Shown: positions 33,902 to 43,249, numbered from the stretch's first letter. The stretch: DNA of 64,000 bases from Paenibacillus sp. DCT19 (GCF_003268635.1 NZ_CP029639.1:5810001-5874000), one strand, 5' to 3'. The notes: generated by a model from the letters alone, not told the origin. Program-made: numbers and translations.

Positions 33902-34699
33902 ATGGATATTGCGACACTTATCGGCATCATTGCCGGGATTGCCGCAGTCATCGGCGGTTTTTTGTGGGAAGGCGGCCAAGTTTCTGGGTTGTTACAAAAA
34001 ACAGCTGCATTAATTGTATTTGGTGGAACAATCGCTGCCGTCGTTGCTAGCTTCCCGGCTAACCGGTTACGTACAATTCCGGCTGCACTGCGCATGGCCT
34101 TTGGACGGAAAGACAACGAATCAAGCCAGTGGGTCGACGAACTGGTGGACATGTCAACCATCGCCCGCCGCTCAGGCGTGCTCGCCTTAGAACGTAAAGT
34201 AACCGATCACCCACATCCATTTTTAAGAGACGGCATTCAAATGGTTGTTGACGGTACCGATCAAGATGTCATTCGGCAGATCATGGAGATGGAGATTGAT
34301 TCTGTTGAACAGAAACATGATGGGTATGCCAAAATTTTTGAAGCTGCTGGTGGTTATGCACCGACCATGGGGATTATCGGTACCGTAATGGGTCTAATCC
34401 AAGTACTAGGAAGTCTAACTGATCCGACAGGACTTGGCCCTGCCATCGCTGTTGCCTTCACAGCCACTTTATATGGTGTAGCGAGTGCCAATCTAATCTT
34501 TTTACCCATCGCTTCCAAGATTAAATCCCGCGGTGCGGAAGACATACAGCTCATGGAAATGATACTTGAAGGTGTACTTGCTATCCAAAATGGGGAGAAT
34601 CCTCAACTTGTCCGCAAACGCCTAGAATCATTCACATTAACACATCGTGAGATCACTCAACCTGTACTAAAGGAGGGATTCGATGAGTCGGCGCAGTAA
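33902..34699 (+). CDS. motA: Flagellar motor stator protein MotA
   Basis: MotA forms the ion-channel stator ring with MotB and turns the flagellar rotor. The 265 residues carry four membrane helices (about 3-22, 32-50, 148-170, 182-204). The long cytoplasmic loop has conserved residues (RSGVLALERKV, GGYAPTMGIIGTVMGL) and the third and fourth helices keep the expected prolines. GGAG lies before the ATG, and the gene overlaps motB by 17 bases. Whether the stator uses H+ or Na+ cannot be settled here. Confidence 0.94.
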   Translation: MDIATLIGIIAGIAAVIGGFLWEGGQVSGLLQKTAALIVFGGTIAAVVASFPANRLRTIPAALRMAFGRKDNESSQWVDELVDMSTIARRSGVLALERKVTDHPHPFLRDGIQMVVDGTDQDVIRQIMEMEIDSVEQKHDGYAKIFEAAGGYAPTMGIIGTVMGLIQVLGSLTDPTGLGPAIAVAFTATLYGVASANLIFLPIASKIKSRGAEDIQLMEMILEGVLAIQNGENPQLVRKRLESFTLTHREITQPVLKEGFDESAQ

Positions 34700-35501
34700 T
34701 CGGCGCGCAAAACGTGAGCCTGGTGAACATCGGGATCGTTGGATGATTACTTATGCTGATCTCATCACCCTTCTGCTGATATTCTTTGTCATTATGTACG
34801 CGATGAGTAATCCGGATTCCGGTAAATATAATGTTGTGACACAATCGCTGCAAAATACGTTTAACCAATCGAATTCCATACTTGAAGGTGGTAGTGGCAT
34901 TGTAGGCGAAACGGTTACGAAACCTACTCCACCCGACAATGAAGAACAGAATCCTACGGATACAGATCCGGAGCCGGATACTACCGATAGTGATAACCAG
35001 CCTCTCACAGAGCGGGAGAAGCAATTCAGGTCACAGGAAGAAGAGCTGCAAAATCTATTCAATACGATTACACAGTATATCGAGGATAACAGTCTCAATG
35101 ATCAGATTTTTGTGGCGGACAAACCACAAGGCATCTCTATTACGCTAAGCGATCGTTTTCTGTTTGATCAAGGACAGGCCGCACTGAAAGATAATGCTGC
35201 ACCCATACTTAGCAAACTTGCAAGTCTATTCCGTAACTTGAACACTGTTGTTAGCATCGAAGGTCACACCGATAACGTACCTATTGGAGCCAACTCTTCC
35301 TATAAAGATAACTGGCAGTTGTCTGGTGAACGTGCCTTATCCATCCTGCGATTTTTCCTAGATCAAGAAAAGCTGGATCCCGACGGATTCCAATATGCCG
35401 GATATGCAGACACACGACCTACTGGAGATAACTCCACCGAGGCTGGCCGTCAGAAGAATCGGCGCGTAGAAATTACGGTGCTACGACAATTACAACCTTA
35501 A
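34683..35501 (+). CDS. motB: Flagellar motor stator protein MotB
   Basis: MotB anchors the stator to peptidoglycan and carries the ion-binding aspartate. The 272 residues have one membrane helix (about 20-42) containing the essential Asp in TYADLITLL. An unusually acidic Pro/Asp/Glu linker (residues 80-115) and a C-terminal OmpA-like wall-binding domain with EGHTDNVP and RRVEITV follow. AAAGGAGGG precedes the ATG. It is co-transcribed with motA and followed by a shared convergent terminator. Confidence 0.94.
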   Translation: MSRRSNRRAKREPGEHRDRWMITYADLITLLLIFFVIMYAMSNPDSGKYNVVTQSLQNTFNQSNSILEGGSGIVGETVTKPTPPDNEEQNPTDTDPEPDTTDSDNQPLTEREKQFRSQEEELQNLFNTITQYIEDNSLNDQIFVADKPQGISITLSDRFLFDQGQAALKDNAAPILSKLASLFRNLNTVVSIEGHTDNVPIGANSSYKDNWQLSGERALSILRFFLDQEKLDPDGFQYAGYADTRPTGDNSTEAGRQKNRRVEITVLRQLQP

Positions 35502-35561
35502 CTCTCTTCATTGCATCATTCATTTCTTAAATACGACGATGATTCTTACAAATAGTATTAT

Positions 35562-35607
35562 AGAAGGCACGTTCAAGTTGAAATCATTCAAATTGGACGT
35601 GCCTTCT
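35562..35607. terminator. Convergent terminator between motB and the Hsp70 gene
   Basis: AGAAGGCACGT / ACGTGCCTTCT arms, with an inner CAA/TTG pairing. It lies between two convergent genes and can serve both strands. Confidence 0.75.
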
Positions 35608-35663
35608 TCGTATGGATCACGATTCAATCAACGGTATGTTAGCTATTTCATTTAACTCTCGTA

Positions 35664-37361
35664 TCACTCTCGAACACGTTCTATTTGATCCAAAACTTCC
35701 TTGAGTTTCTGTGCTTCTTTCTTAATTTCACGATCATCCTGACGTTTAAGTGTCTCTTCGAACCGCAGCATAACCTCGGCAATCACCACTCGCTGTTCTG
35801 CTAACGATTCTTCATACATACGCTCGCCACGAGCTAACAACAAACGATTCTCCATCCGGTCGCGCGGATGAATTTTGATGGCTTCCAGTGCTTTGAAGCG
35901 CTCCGCAATTTCCTCTTGGGACAGATCATTATCCTTTCCTTGGATGACAGCAACCTTTTTCTCCCCTGTCTCCACAGATGAGACCTCCACTTCTAAAATC
36001 CCGTTGATGTCATATGTAAAACGAACGTCGATTGCTTGATCCCCGGCTGGAGCTGGCGGGACGCTTATGGGTACCTCGCCCAATTTCACATTATTTTTAG
36101 CTAGCCGACTCTCCCCCTGGTAAATGTCAACGGTGATCAAAGTTTGATTATGATGCAGCGTATAATAACGTTCCATTTTGCTTACAGGGATAACCGTATT
36201 ACGTTCAATGATCGGCGAGAACATTCCTGATTCAAACCCTCCATTGTCCAGTCGCACGGAGACAGAAGTACCTAAAGTATACGGACATACATCGGTTAGA
36301 ATTACTTCCTCCAGGTCTTGGTGTCGTTCCTTCATCGCAGCCTGAATACCTACACCTAGCGCTACCGCTTCATCTGGATGTAAATGATTCGCAGGCAGCC
36401 TTCCGAACAATTTACCGGTAAACGAGTAGATGATCGGCATGCGTGTTGCCCCGCCTACGAGGATCACAGCATCCAGTTCACTCAGTTTAACGGATGCATC
36501 ACGTAATGCACGTTCAACAGGTCTCTGTAAACGAGCTAACAGTGGCTTGGCCGCCAGATCAAAACGCGCACGATCTACAACCAGCTCCTTCAATCCCTCT
36601 TCAAGTGTTAGCATCATCTTACTTTCACGACCATTGCTAATCGCCTGCTTACACAGCTCTGCCTGCTTCCAAAGCGCCGACTGTTCCTTGTTGGATAAGC
36701 TCTCCTGCTGTATTTGGTGTTCCTCAGTAAACGAATCCACGAGTAAACGTGTAAAATCTTCGCCTCCCAGAAAATTATCTCCAGCGACAGATTTCACTTC
36801 CATGATCTGATCAAATAATTCCAGTACGGATACATCAAACGTACCGCCTCCTAGATCAAATACCAGAAACTTGGTTTCCGGTTCATGTTGATGTAAACCA
36901 TAAGCAATAGCCGCGGCAGTGGGCTCGCTAAGCAAACGTTCCACTTGAAGCCCAGCCAATTGCCCTGCACGCTTCGTTGCCTTACGCTGTGCATCATTGA
37001 AATAAGCCGGTACACTAATCACAGCCTCAGTCACTGTCTCTCCAAGATACGCCTCCGCATCTGCCTTGAGTGATTTCAAAATAAACGCAGATAATTCTTC
37101 CGGTAAAAATTGATATGTACCCAGTTCAAATGTTCGCCCAGTACCCATGTATCTTTTGAATACAGAAGCTGTTCTCTCCGGATGTGTAATCAAACGTTCT
37201 CTAGCAATCTCCCCTACTACAATCTCCTCATTCTCATCCACACTTACCACAGAAGGCGTCAAACGATTGCCAAGCGCATTTGGGATAATCTGAGGCTCTC
37301 CATTAAACCAGCAAGATACTAAACTATTCGTTGTTCCTAGATCTATACCTATGATTGTCAT
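35664..37361 (-). CDS. HscC-like Hsp70 chaperone
   Basis: A 565-residue Hsp70. The ATPase domain is complete: GIDLGTTNSLV phosphate loop, VPAYFNDAQRKATK, the LVFDLGGGTFDVS and GGATRMP blocks. The substrate-binding domain is shortened, so the total is well below the ~610 of DnaK and close to HscC. No grpE, dnaJ or J-domain gene is nearby, so it is not the main DnaK. The client and partner are unknown. The start at 37361 (MTIIGIDLG) with GAAGGT upstream is preferred over a 20-codon longer frame that adds no Hsp70 sequence. Confidence 0.85.
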   Translation of the reverse strand: MTIIGIDLGTTNSLVSCWFNGEPQIIPNALGNRLTPSVVSVDENEEIVVGEIARERLITHPERTASVFKRYMGTGRTFELGTYQFLPEELSAFILKSLKADAEAYLGETVTEAVISVPAYFNDAQRKATKRAGQLAGLQVERLLSEPTAAAIAYGLHQHEPETKFLVFDLGGGTFDVSVLELFDQIMEVKSVAGDNFLGGEDFTRLLVDSFTEEHQIQQESLSNKEQSALWKQAELCKQAISNGRESKMMLTLEEGLKELVVDRARFDLAAKPLLARLQRPVERALRDASVKLSELDAVILVGGATRMPIIYSFTGKLFGRLPANHLHPDEAVALGVGIQAAMKERHQDLEEVILTDVCPYTLGTSVSVRLDNGGFESGMFSPIIERNTVIPVSKMERYYTLHHNQTLITVDIYQGESRLAKNNVKLGEVPISVPPAPAGDQAIDVRFTYDINGILEVEVSSVETGEKKVAVIQGKDNDLSQEEIAERFKALEAIKIHPRDRMENRLLLARGERMYEESLAEQRVVIAEVMLRFEETLKRQDDREIKKEAQKLKEVLDQIERVRE

Positions 37362-37475
37362 GATGCTTGTACCTTCTTTCTTCTCAACATCTACTTGTGA
37401 CTCTACCGAACAATCTATCATAATCGATCTCTAGAGCATAGACATAACTTCATTCGTCCATGAAAATAAAGAAAA

Positions 37476-37499
37476 CCGAATGCTCACTTAAGCATCCGG
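37476..37499 (-). terminator. Terminator of the ABC exporter operon
   Basis: CCGGATGCT-taagtg-AGCATTCGG on the minus strand is followed by TTTTCTTT. It lies about 20 bases past the stop of the last permease gene. Confidence 0.85.
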
Positions 37500-37520
37500 C
37501 TTCTTCGAAATTATACGTTA

Positions 37521-38699
37521 TTATGCATCCATACCGCGTTCACTAGGGCGCAAAATGACTGAACCTACAGCAAGTAGAATAGCTGCCATACCAAACAAAA
37601 TCAGTAAAGGGAGCTGGATATCAGACAACGTGCCTCCAGCGGAGATCGTCTCCACAGCTTGAATCGTCCATTTTTGCGGAACAAAGTTAGCGATCTTCTG
37701 CATATATTCAGGCATAATTGAGAGTGGCCAGAAGCACCCACCGATCATACAAGTTGGTGTGATGATAAGCGAATTTAACATGTTTGCATTTTTAGACTCG
37801 CGGATCAATCCAGCAACGGCACTCGCAATTCCCATGGAGACTAACATAAATGCTGCCAGAATGAGGAAATGTACACCAAATGAAAGGCCAGCGTCATAAT
37901 GCAGCACCCATCGGCTAATGCCTAATACTAGAACAATTTGAATGATACCGATGATAAAACTCCCCAGGAAATTGCCGACTGCAATTTCATAAGATCGTAC
38001 TGGTGCGGTATAGACTCTCGCCATCGTTAACTGTCTGCGATCTTCCAGAATAACGGATACAGCGCTTGTCAATAAACCCATCATAAACATGATCGTAAAC
38101 CCAGTCACATTATTTAGACCCGGCTTCGGATAGATCTGTAGGTCAACAGCTTTACCTGTAATAGCAGATTTGTCTGTTTCCTGTAGTAGTTTTTCCAATT
38201 TTTCTTGATTCGTCTGTTGATCTGAAGCTATATTCGAAACTTCACCTGTTCCGGCGTGTACGGCTGATGCCAATTGATTCAACCCTACGGTCATCCCGTC
38301 TACGGCAGCTCTGAATGTGTAGGATTCTTCACTCACACGCATTTCGATCAGTTCCAGTGGAGCTTGCTTCCCAAGTAACAGATTCTCTGTATACTGCGCC
38401 GGAATAACAAGTCCTGTGCTTCCCTCTTGCCGAGCAATAGCTTCCTTCACTTCAGCTTCTGTACTCAACGGCTTGAGTAAGTACTCCTCTTTATGACCAA
38501 GCTGGCTTATGATCCATTCACCAGCTACACCTTGATCCTCATTGACATACGGAATGATCGCTCGACTCGCCTGCTCATTGCCAAATAGAAATACCGTACC
38601 TGTCACAACTAAACAAGGCAGGAGCAGAAACGTAATGACTCCTCGTTTACGCCCCAACGTTCGTCTAATCATAAGCCAGGCGATATGTAGACTATTCAT
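37521..38699 (-). CDS. ABC-2 exporter permease, LnrN-like
   Basis: A 392-residue ABC-2 permease. One N-terminal helix (about 20-40) is followed by a large extracytoplasmic domain (to about 205) and five C-terminal helices containing the FTIMFMMGLLTSAVSVILED start of the ABC-2 core. It pairs with the permease gene overlapping it by eight bases and with the ATPase upstream. The layout (ATPase, two permeases, divergent NarL-type two-component system) matches LnrJK-LnrLMN of Bacillus, which exports linearmycin-type polyenes. The substrate here is inferred only from that layout. Confidence 0.8.
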   Translation of the reverse strand: MNSLHIAWLMIRRTLGRKRGVITFLLLPCLVVTGTVFLFGNEQASRAIIPYVNEDQGVAGEWIISQLGHKEEYLLKPLSTEAEVKEAIARQEGSTGLVIPAQYTENLLLGKQAPLELIEMRVSEESYTFRAAVDGMTVGLNQLASAVHAGTGEVSNIASDQQTNQEKLEKLLQETDKSAITGKAVDLQIYPKPGLNNVTGFTIMFMMGLLTSAVSVILEDRRQLTMARVYTAPVRSYEIAVGNFLGSFIIGIIQIVLVLGISRWVLHYDAGLSFGVHFLILAAFMLVSMGIASAVAGLIRESKNANMLNSLIITPTCMIGGCFWPLSIMPEYMQKIANFVPQKWTIQAVETISAGGTLSDIQLPLLILFGMAAILLAVGSVILRPSERGMDA

Positions 38700-39882
38700 A
38701 GCGGTACCCTACCTTTCTGTAGATTACACCTGCGATTAGAATCAGAACGGAGCTAACGACACCAAGCATGACGATATTATGCATAATCTCGCTCACAGGA
38801 GAATCTAGCATCATTCGTAAGAAGCTCTGTAGAGCCCAATGATTGACTGTAAATTCGCTTATTCGGTGTACCAAGTCAACGGCAATCGGTGTAAAACCAC
38901 CGCTGATGAACGTCATTGCAATAATGATGGCTTGCATCATCCCACTTGCTGATGTCGCATTTTTGCTAACGAGTGCTACGATAATGCCAATCGTCATTGA
39001 AGCGATTGTAATCAACACACAGATCAGGATAATCAACCAAGGATGGCTCCCCCAATTCACGCCGTACAACCAATAGGTCATGACAATAATAATGATGGCT
39101 TGCATGAAGGCAAGCAGGCTGTTTCCAGCAATTTTCCCGGCAAAGATAATGCCATTTCCTATTGGAGCTGCCTGAAGCCGAATCAACGTTTTTTTGTCCT
39201 TTTCCGAGAACAAACTACTAATCGTCGTCAGGCCAGAGTAGAGCATAAACATAGCCAGCATGGAGGCTGCGTAATATTGCGATGCACTGTAAGAATTGCC
39301 TGCCTTACCCGGACTACTTGTGGTGATATAGGTAGGCTCTGTCAGATCCGTATCTGGCACAGATGCCATCGCTGCGATCACTTCTGGACCAAGCACTTTT
39401 GCAATGGCGACCTGTCTGTTCAGTTCATCTGTGAACCTTGTAAATACAGTCTGCCCCACCATATTAAGCGTGTTGTCTTTGCCCAATATCCACTGCAATT
39501 CTGCGCCTTTACCTGCCACAAGCTGATCCTGTAGACCACTTGGTAGGATTACAGCAAAATCCAATTCTCCCTGTCTGAGAGCACTTATGGCATCTTCCTC
39601 TGAAGCCATATCCCTTACCTTCAACATGTCTGATATCGCTGGAGAGGTCAAAAATGCCTGTAAAGCCTCATCTACAACGGAATTCTCTGTTGCTTCTGTA
39701 GAATGAATGATGCCAACTCGAACAGATTTAATAACAGCATCTTCACCCGATCCCATCGTTCCCGACAGAGCTGTACCTAATATAAAGATCAGAAGTAATG
39801 GAAGTATAAATAGATTTAATAATACACTTCGTATTTTCAAAATACGTCTAAGCTCAAAAGCACATATATGCCACATGTTCAT
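38692..39882 (-). CDS. ABC-2 exporter permease, LnrM-like
   Basis: A 396-residue ABC-2 permease with the same plan as its neighbour: helix 1 near 20-40, an external domain, then the membrane core starting around MLAMFMLYSGLTTISSLF. The core retains EKDKKTLIRLQAAPI, the coupling-helix region that contacts the ATPase. It begins 12 bases after the ATPase gene and overlaps the next permease, so the three proteins are made together. The two permeases probably form a heterodimer. Confidence 0.8.
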   Translation of the reverse strand: MNMWHICAFELRRILKIRSVLLNLFILPLLLIFILGTALSGTMGSGEDAVIKSVRVGIIHSTEATENSVVDEALQAFLTSPAISDMLKVRDMASEEDAISALRQGELDFAVILPSGLQDQLVAGKGAELQWILGKDNTLNMVGQTVFTRFTDELNRQVAIAKVLGPEVIAAMASVPDTDLTEPTYITTSSPGKAGNSYSASQYYAASMLAMFMLYSGLTTISSLFSEKDKKTLIRLQAAPIGNGIIFAGKIAGNSLLAFMQAIIIIVMTYWLYGVNWGSHPWLIILICVLITIASMTIGIIVALVSKNATSASGMMQAIIIAMTFISGGFTPIAVDLVHRISEFTVNHWALQSFLRMMLDSPVSEIMHNIVMLGVVSSVLILIAGVIYRKVGYRYE

Positions 39883-39894
39883 CTGAAATCCTCC

Positions 39895-40830
39895 TTAGTC
39901 TCGAAGCGTACGTCCGGTCAGATTAAGGAACAATGTTTCCAGATCAGGCTCTTCGACTTGAAGGGACTGAATAGCTAAGTCATGTTTGTTACAGATAAAA
40001 AGCATATCCTGCATATCCTGCTGCGCCGAAGGCACTGTAATCGTAATGGTGTCGTCAGCAACTTCCACATTCTTCACACGGGGATGAAGTTTCATCTCTT
40101 CAATGGCACCAGGATTAATGACCGAGGTAGTAAGTACAATTTTTTCTGTTGATGCTACGCGCTCCCTCAATTCCTTCTCGGTACCACAAGCGATGATATG
40201 TCCTTGATCCATAATAGCCACCCGATGACTGATCGCAGCCACTTCTTCCATGTAATGACTTGTATAGATAATGGTTGACCCCATATTGTTAAGTGTTCGC
40301 ACGGACTCCAAAATATGATTACGTGATTGCGGATCTATGCCGACCGTTGGTTCATCCATAATAATGAGATCCGGCCGATGCATAATTGCACATGCAATGT
40401 TCAGTCTCCGTTTCATTCCACCTGAGAAAGTGGAGGGTACTTCTTTGGCTTTGTCCTGCAAACCTACAAATTCAAGCGACTCCTGTACCCTCTCCTTCAG
40501 TAGCTTGCCGCGTAATCCATACAATCTAGCAAAAAAGGTGACATTATCCGCCGCAGTCATCGTTTCGTACAATGCCAGATCCTGTGGTACCAGACCGATC
40601 TTGCGCTTTACATCTAGTGGCCGTTCCTTAACCGAGATGCCATCCAGGCGAATTTCGCCTTGATCCATTTTTAGTAGCCCAGCAATCATACTGATAGTTG
40701 TGCTTTTCCCTGCACCATTTGGACCTAATAATCCAAAAATCTCACCTTTATTCACGCTCAGATTCAGATGATCCACCGACAGCTTGTTGCCGTAACGTTT
40801 GACGACCTGATCCACTTCAAGCATTGGCAT
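39895..40830 (-). CDS. ABC exporter ATPase, LnrL-like
   Basis: A 311-residue ATPase that drives export through the two permeases. Walker A GLLGPNGAGKSTT, Q-loop VPQDLAL, signature FSGGMKRRLNIA, Walker B LIIMDEPTVGID and the switch-His segment IYTSHYMEEV are all intact. A C-terminal extension of about 80 residues is typical of the drug-export (DrrA/LnrL) group, and the length equals that of Bacillus LnrL as I recall it. It is the first gene of a three-gene operon read away from the sensor-kinase genes, with operator palindromes in between. Confidence 0.88.
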   Translation of the reverse strand: MPMLEVDQVVKRYGNKLSVDHLNLSVNKGEIFGLLGPNGAGKSTTISMIAGLLKMDQGEIRLDGISVKERPLDVKRKIGLVPQDLALYETMTAADNVTFFARLYGLRGKLLKERVQESLEFVGLQDKAKEVPSTFSGGMKRRLNIACAIMHRPDLIIMDEPTVGIDPQSRNHILESVRTLNNMGSTIIYTSHYMEEVAAISHRVAIMDQGHIIACGTEKELRERVASTEKIVLTTSVINPGAIEEMKLHPRVKNVEVADDTITITVPSAQQDMQDMLFICNKHDLAIQSLQVEEPDLETLFLNLTGRTLRD

Positions 40831-40919
40831 ATCCCCACACTCCTTCTCCCGTTCTAGCTTCCTTCATCGGATGTTATAACTCTATTGTAGCGAATTGTTG
40901 CCTTGCGCGAAGGTACGAA

Positions 40920-40948
40920 AAGTCATATATCGAAGGTGACTTAAGTCA
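40920..40948. promoter_or_regulatory. Palindromic operator between exporter and two-component genes
   Basis: AAGTCA-N11-TGACTT-AAGTCA places three copies of one half-site within 29 bases, and the last two form a perfect 12-base palindrome TGACTTAAGTCA (40937-40948). It lies upstream of both divergent operons, next to the plus-strand promoter. It is the likely binding site of the LuxR-type response regulator encoded at 42413, by analogy with other systems of this layout. Confidence 0.5.
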
Positions 40949-40974
40949 TCTCCTGATCTAGAAGGTGCGTATGA

Positions 40975-40980
40975 TATAAT
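40975..40980 (+). promoter_or_regulatory. Extended -10 promoter for the sensor-kinase operon
   Basis: TATAAT is preceded by TG with one base between (TGA-TATAAT), an extended -10 element. No good -35 is seen at the right distance, which fits an activator-dependent or extended -10 promoter. The operator palindrome ends 26 bases upstream. The start site would be near 40987, leaving a leader of about 90 bases. Confidence 0.55.
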
Positions 40981-41079
40981 TAGGGACGGATTACCAGGCA
41001 GGTACTTGTTCAAAAAAGCACAGTAATAAATTTTTTCTCTATGATCCTCTTATCTCAAAATTAAAGGATGTCACTCCAT

Positions 41080-42393
41080 ATGCCGATACGAGCACTTCAA
41101 TACGGTCTCATTCTAGTTCCAGCGCTCTTGTACATCCTCGTACTGCCGCAAGAACAAGATGGAATCTATACGTTTCATATTCTTATTGCTATTGGGATCG
41201 CTGTGGGGAAAGATTTCACTCGTGCTGATCTACCAAGGCTATTGCTCCTGATCATTGAGATCCTATGGAACTGCTGGCTCATTACTCAATACGGCCCATT
41301 TATGCTGTTCCTTTCAATATCCATGCTTTATGTATATATTTATCGACTGGATGGAGTACCACGTTGGTTAATACTCGGAGCGCAACTCATCGCCAGCAAT
41401 ATCGCATTACATAAATACTACACAACGTCTACGGGCTCATCCCCTCTTCTATTCTCATTTCAAACGAATGCGGACTCCCCACTCTCTCCAGAAACTACAG
41501 GATGGGTTATCGGCAATCTGCTGTTGGTTACCGTTGCGGTAATCTCCTGGCAAGGCTCAAGGACTGCAAGTAGCCGTGGACAGCTAGAACAGGTATATGA
41601 CGAGCTTCGCAATAAACATTATGAGCTTCAGGATGCACGTGCACAGATGGTACAATTCACGAAGCAACTGGAGGATGCGGCTCAAGCGGAAGAACGCACG
41701 CGAATTTCACGGCAGCTCCACGATGATATCGGACACCGCTTGATTCGCACTAAGATGATGTCCGAAGCAGCGCTCCTGACCCTCCCAGTGGATTCAGAAC
41801 AAGGTACCGAGATGGTTAAACAAATTCGGGATCAACTCGCAGCAAGTATGGATGACATGCGTACAACGCTTCATAAGCTGAAGCCTGAGTCCTATCAAGC
41901 GGATACCTATGCGTTGGATCGTTTACTGGAAGAGGTCGGCCGTGAGACAGGTGTGAAGACAAGTTACCGGGAACTAGGCAATGCACATGTCCTGTATCCC
42001 AGCATACAGATCGTTTTATACAAAAATGCCAAAGAGGCCGTAACCAATGCTCTGCGACATGGGAATGCCAAGAGTATTCGGGTCGAACTGCAATTCCGGG
42101 AAAATGAAATTCAATTGACCGTTAGCAACGACGGACAGACCAATGTAGAATCTATTAGCGGAGTATCCACGGTGTTCACGGCTGAAGCCGACAAACACAA
42201 TACCGGTCACAGTACGAGTCAATCAACACAAACACAGTCAACACAAGCAGCAACGCTTGCTGGACTAGGGATGGGACATGAAAGTATGCGTCTTCGCACA
42301 CAACTGGTTGGCGGCGAATTACAGATTCAGTCCACCTATCCTTACACCGTCATTACGCGCCTTCCTCTGCCACGCCAAGCTGATATGATCTGA
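41080..42393 (+). CDS. NarL-type sensor histidine kinase, LnrJ-like
   Basis: A 437-residue membrane kinase: about five helices in residues 5-158, a coiled-coil linker (165-205), then a HisKA_3 domain with the phospho-acceptor His214 in SRQLHDDIGH. The HATPase_c domain shows an N-box (LYKNAKEAVTNALRHG) and a G-box (LAGLGMGHESMRLR). A 20-residue Thr/Ser/Gln run (HSTSQSTQTQSTQ) sits in the ATP-lid, an unusual insertion. The ATG at 41080 is preferred over 41068 because AAAGGA abuts the earlier ATG. It probably senses membrane-active compounds and controls the divergent exporter. Confidence 0.85.
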   Translation: MPIRALQYGLILVPALLYILVLPQEQDGIYTFHILIAIGIAVGKDFTRADLPRLLLLIIEILWNCWLITQYGPFMLFLSISMLYVYIYRLDGVPRWLILGAQLIASNIALHKYYTTSTGSSPLLFSFQTNADSPLSPETTGWVIGNLLLVTVAVISWQGSRTASSRGQLEQVYDELRNKHYELQDARAQMVQFTKQLEDAAQAEERTRISRQLHDDIGHRLIRTKMMSEAALLTLPVDSEQGTEMVKQIRDQLAASMDDMRTTLHKLKPESYQADTYALDRLLEEVGRETGVKTSYRELGNAHVLYPSIQIVLYKNAKEAVTNALRHGNAKSIRVELQFRENEIQLTVSNDGQTNVESISGVSTVFTAEADKHNTGHSTSQSTQTQSTQAATLAGLGMGHESMRLRTQLVGGELQIQSTYPYTVITRLPLPRQADMI

Positions 42394-42412
42394 AAAGGAA
42401 GTGATTGTTTCC

Positions 42413-43108
42413 ATGATTGAACCCAACGAAAATAATCCAGCACCTCATTCTGGCCCAACACATTCTTCGTACATTCGGCTTATTCTGGTTGACGATGATC
42501 CCTTCATTCGCGAAAGCCTCAAGGTACTTATTGGACTCGATCCTTCGATCACAGTGACAGGAACAGCGGGCAACGGGCATGAGGCACTCGCTTTACTGGA
42601 TTCAGGCGCAGATGCAGACGTTATCCTTATGGATATTCGCATGCCAGAATGTGACGGGGTGGAAGGTACGAAGGTTATTAAAACGCGTTACCCAGACATC
42701 CGTATTTTAATGCTGACAACGTTCGATGATGATGAATATATCATTCAAGCTCTGCAAAACGGGGCAAGTGGTTATTTGCTCAAAAATGTTCCGCCTGATC
42801 GGATTATTCAAGGAATTAAGACCGTTCATCGCGGGGACATGTTAATTCATCCCGATATTGCAAGCAAACTCGCCGGGCTGCTTCGCCCCACACCTACTCC
42901 TTCTGCACATGATCCATTGAAGTCCTCTGGACTAACACGAATGGAATTGTCTGTGGCAAAAGCCATCTCGGAGGGTCTGTCCAACAAAGAAATTGCCGCT
43001 AAGCTGTTCCTAAGCGAAGGAACGGTCAAAAACTATGTGACAGATATTCTTGGCAAGCTTAGTCTACGGGATCGGACTCAGATCGCTATCTACATATTAA
43101 AAAAATAA
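42413..43108 (+). CDS. NarL/LuxR-type response regulator, LnrK-like
   Basis: A 231-residue regulator with an unusual 20-residue N-terminal extension before the receiver domain. The receiver has the acidic pocket VDDDP, phospho-acceptor Asp74 in ILMDIRMP, and the conserved Thr and Lys (LMLTTFD, YLLKN). The C-terminal LuxR helix-turn-helix is complete (LTRMELSVAKAISEGLSNKE, then GTVKNYV). It is paired with the kinase 19 bases upstream. GTG at 42401 is an alternative start but lies only two bases from AAAGGAA. Likely target: the TGACTTAAGTCA site and the exporter promoter. Confidence 0.88.
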   Translation: MIEPNENNPAPHSGPTHSSYIRLILVDDDPFIRESLKVLIGLDPSITVTGTAGNGHEALALLDSGADADVILMDIRMPECDGVEGTKVIKTRYPDIRILMLTTFDDDEYIIQALQNGASGYLLKNVPPDRIIQGIKTVHRGDMLIHPDIASKLAGLLRPTPTPSAHDPLKSSGLTRMELSVAKAISEGLSNKEIAAKLFLSEGTVKNYVTDILGKLSLRDRTQIAIYILKK

Positions 43109-43194
43109 AAAAGTGATAAACAGAATCAAGCTAAATCAACTCAACAAGTATGGCTTTCAGTATCAGAGAAGATGCATTTATGGAACAAAATCAA

Positions 43195-43242
43195 AAAGGG
43201 TATTTCCACACCAGACCTATGCAGGCTGTGGAAATACCCTTT
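43195..43242. terminator. Convergent bidirectional terminator
   Basis: Perfect 16-base arms AAAGGGTATTTCCACA / TGTGGAAATACCCTTT with a 16-base loop, between the response-regulator gene and the convergent MinJ-like gene. Confidence 0.85.
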
Positions 43243-43249
43243 ATTTGCA

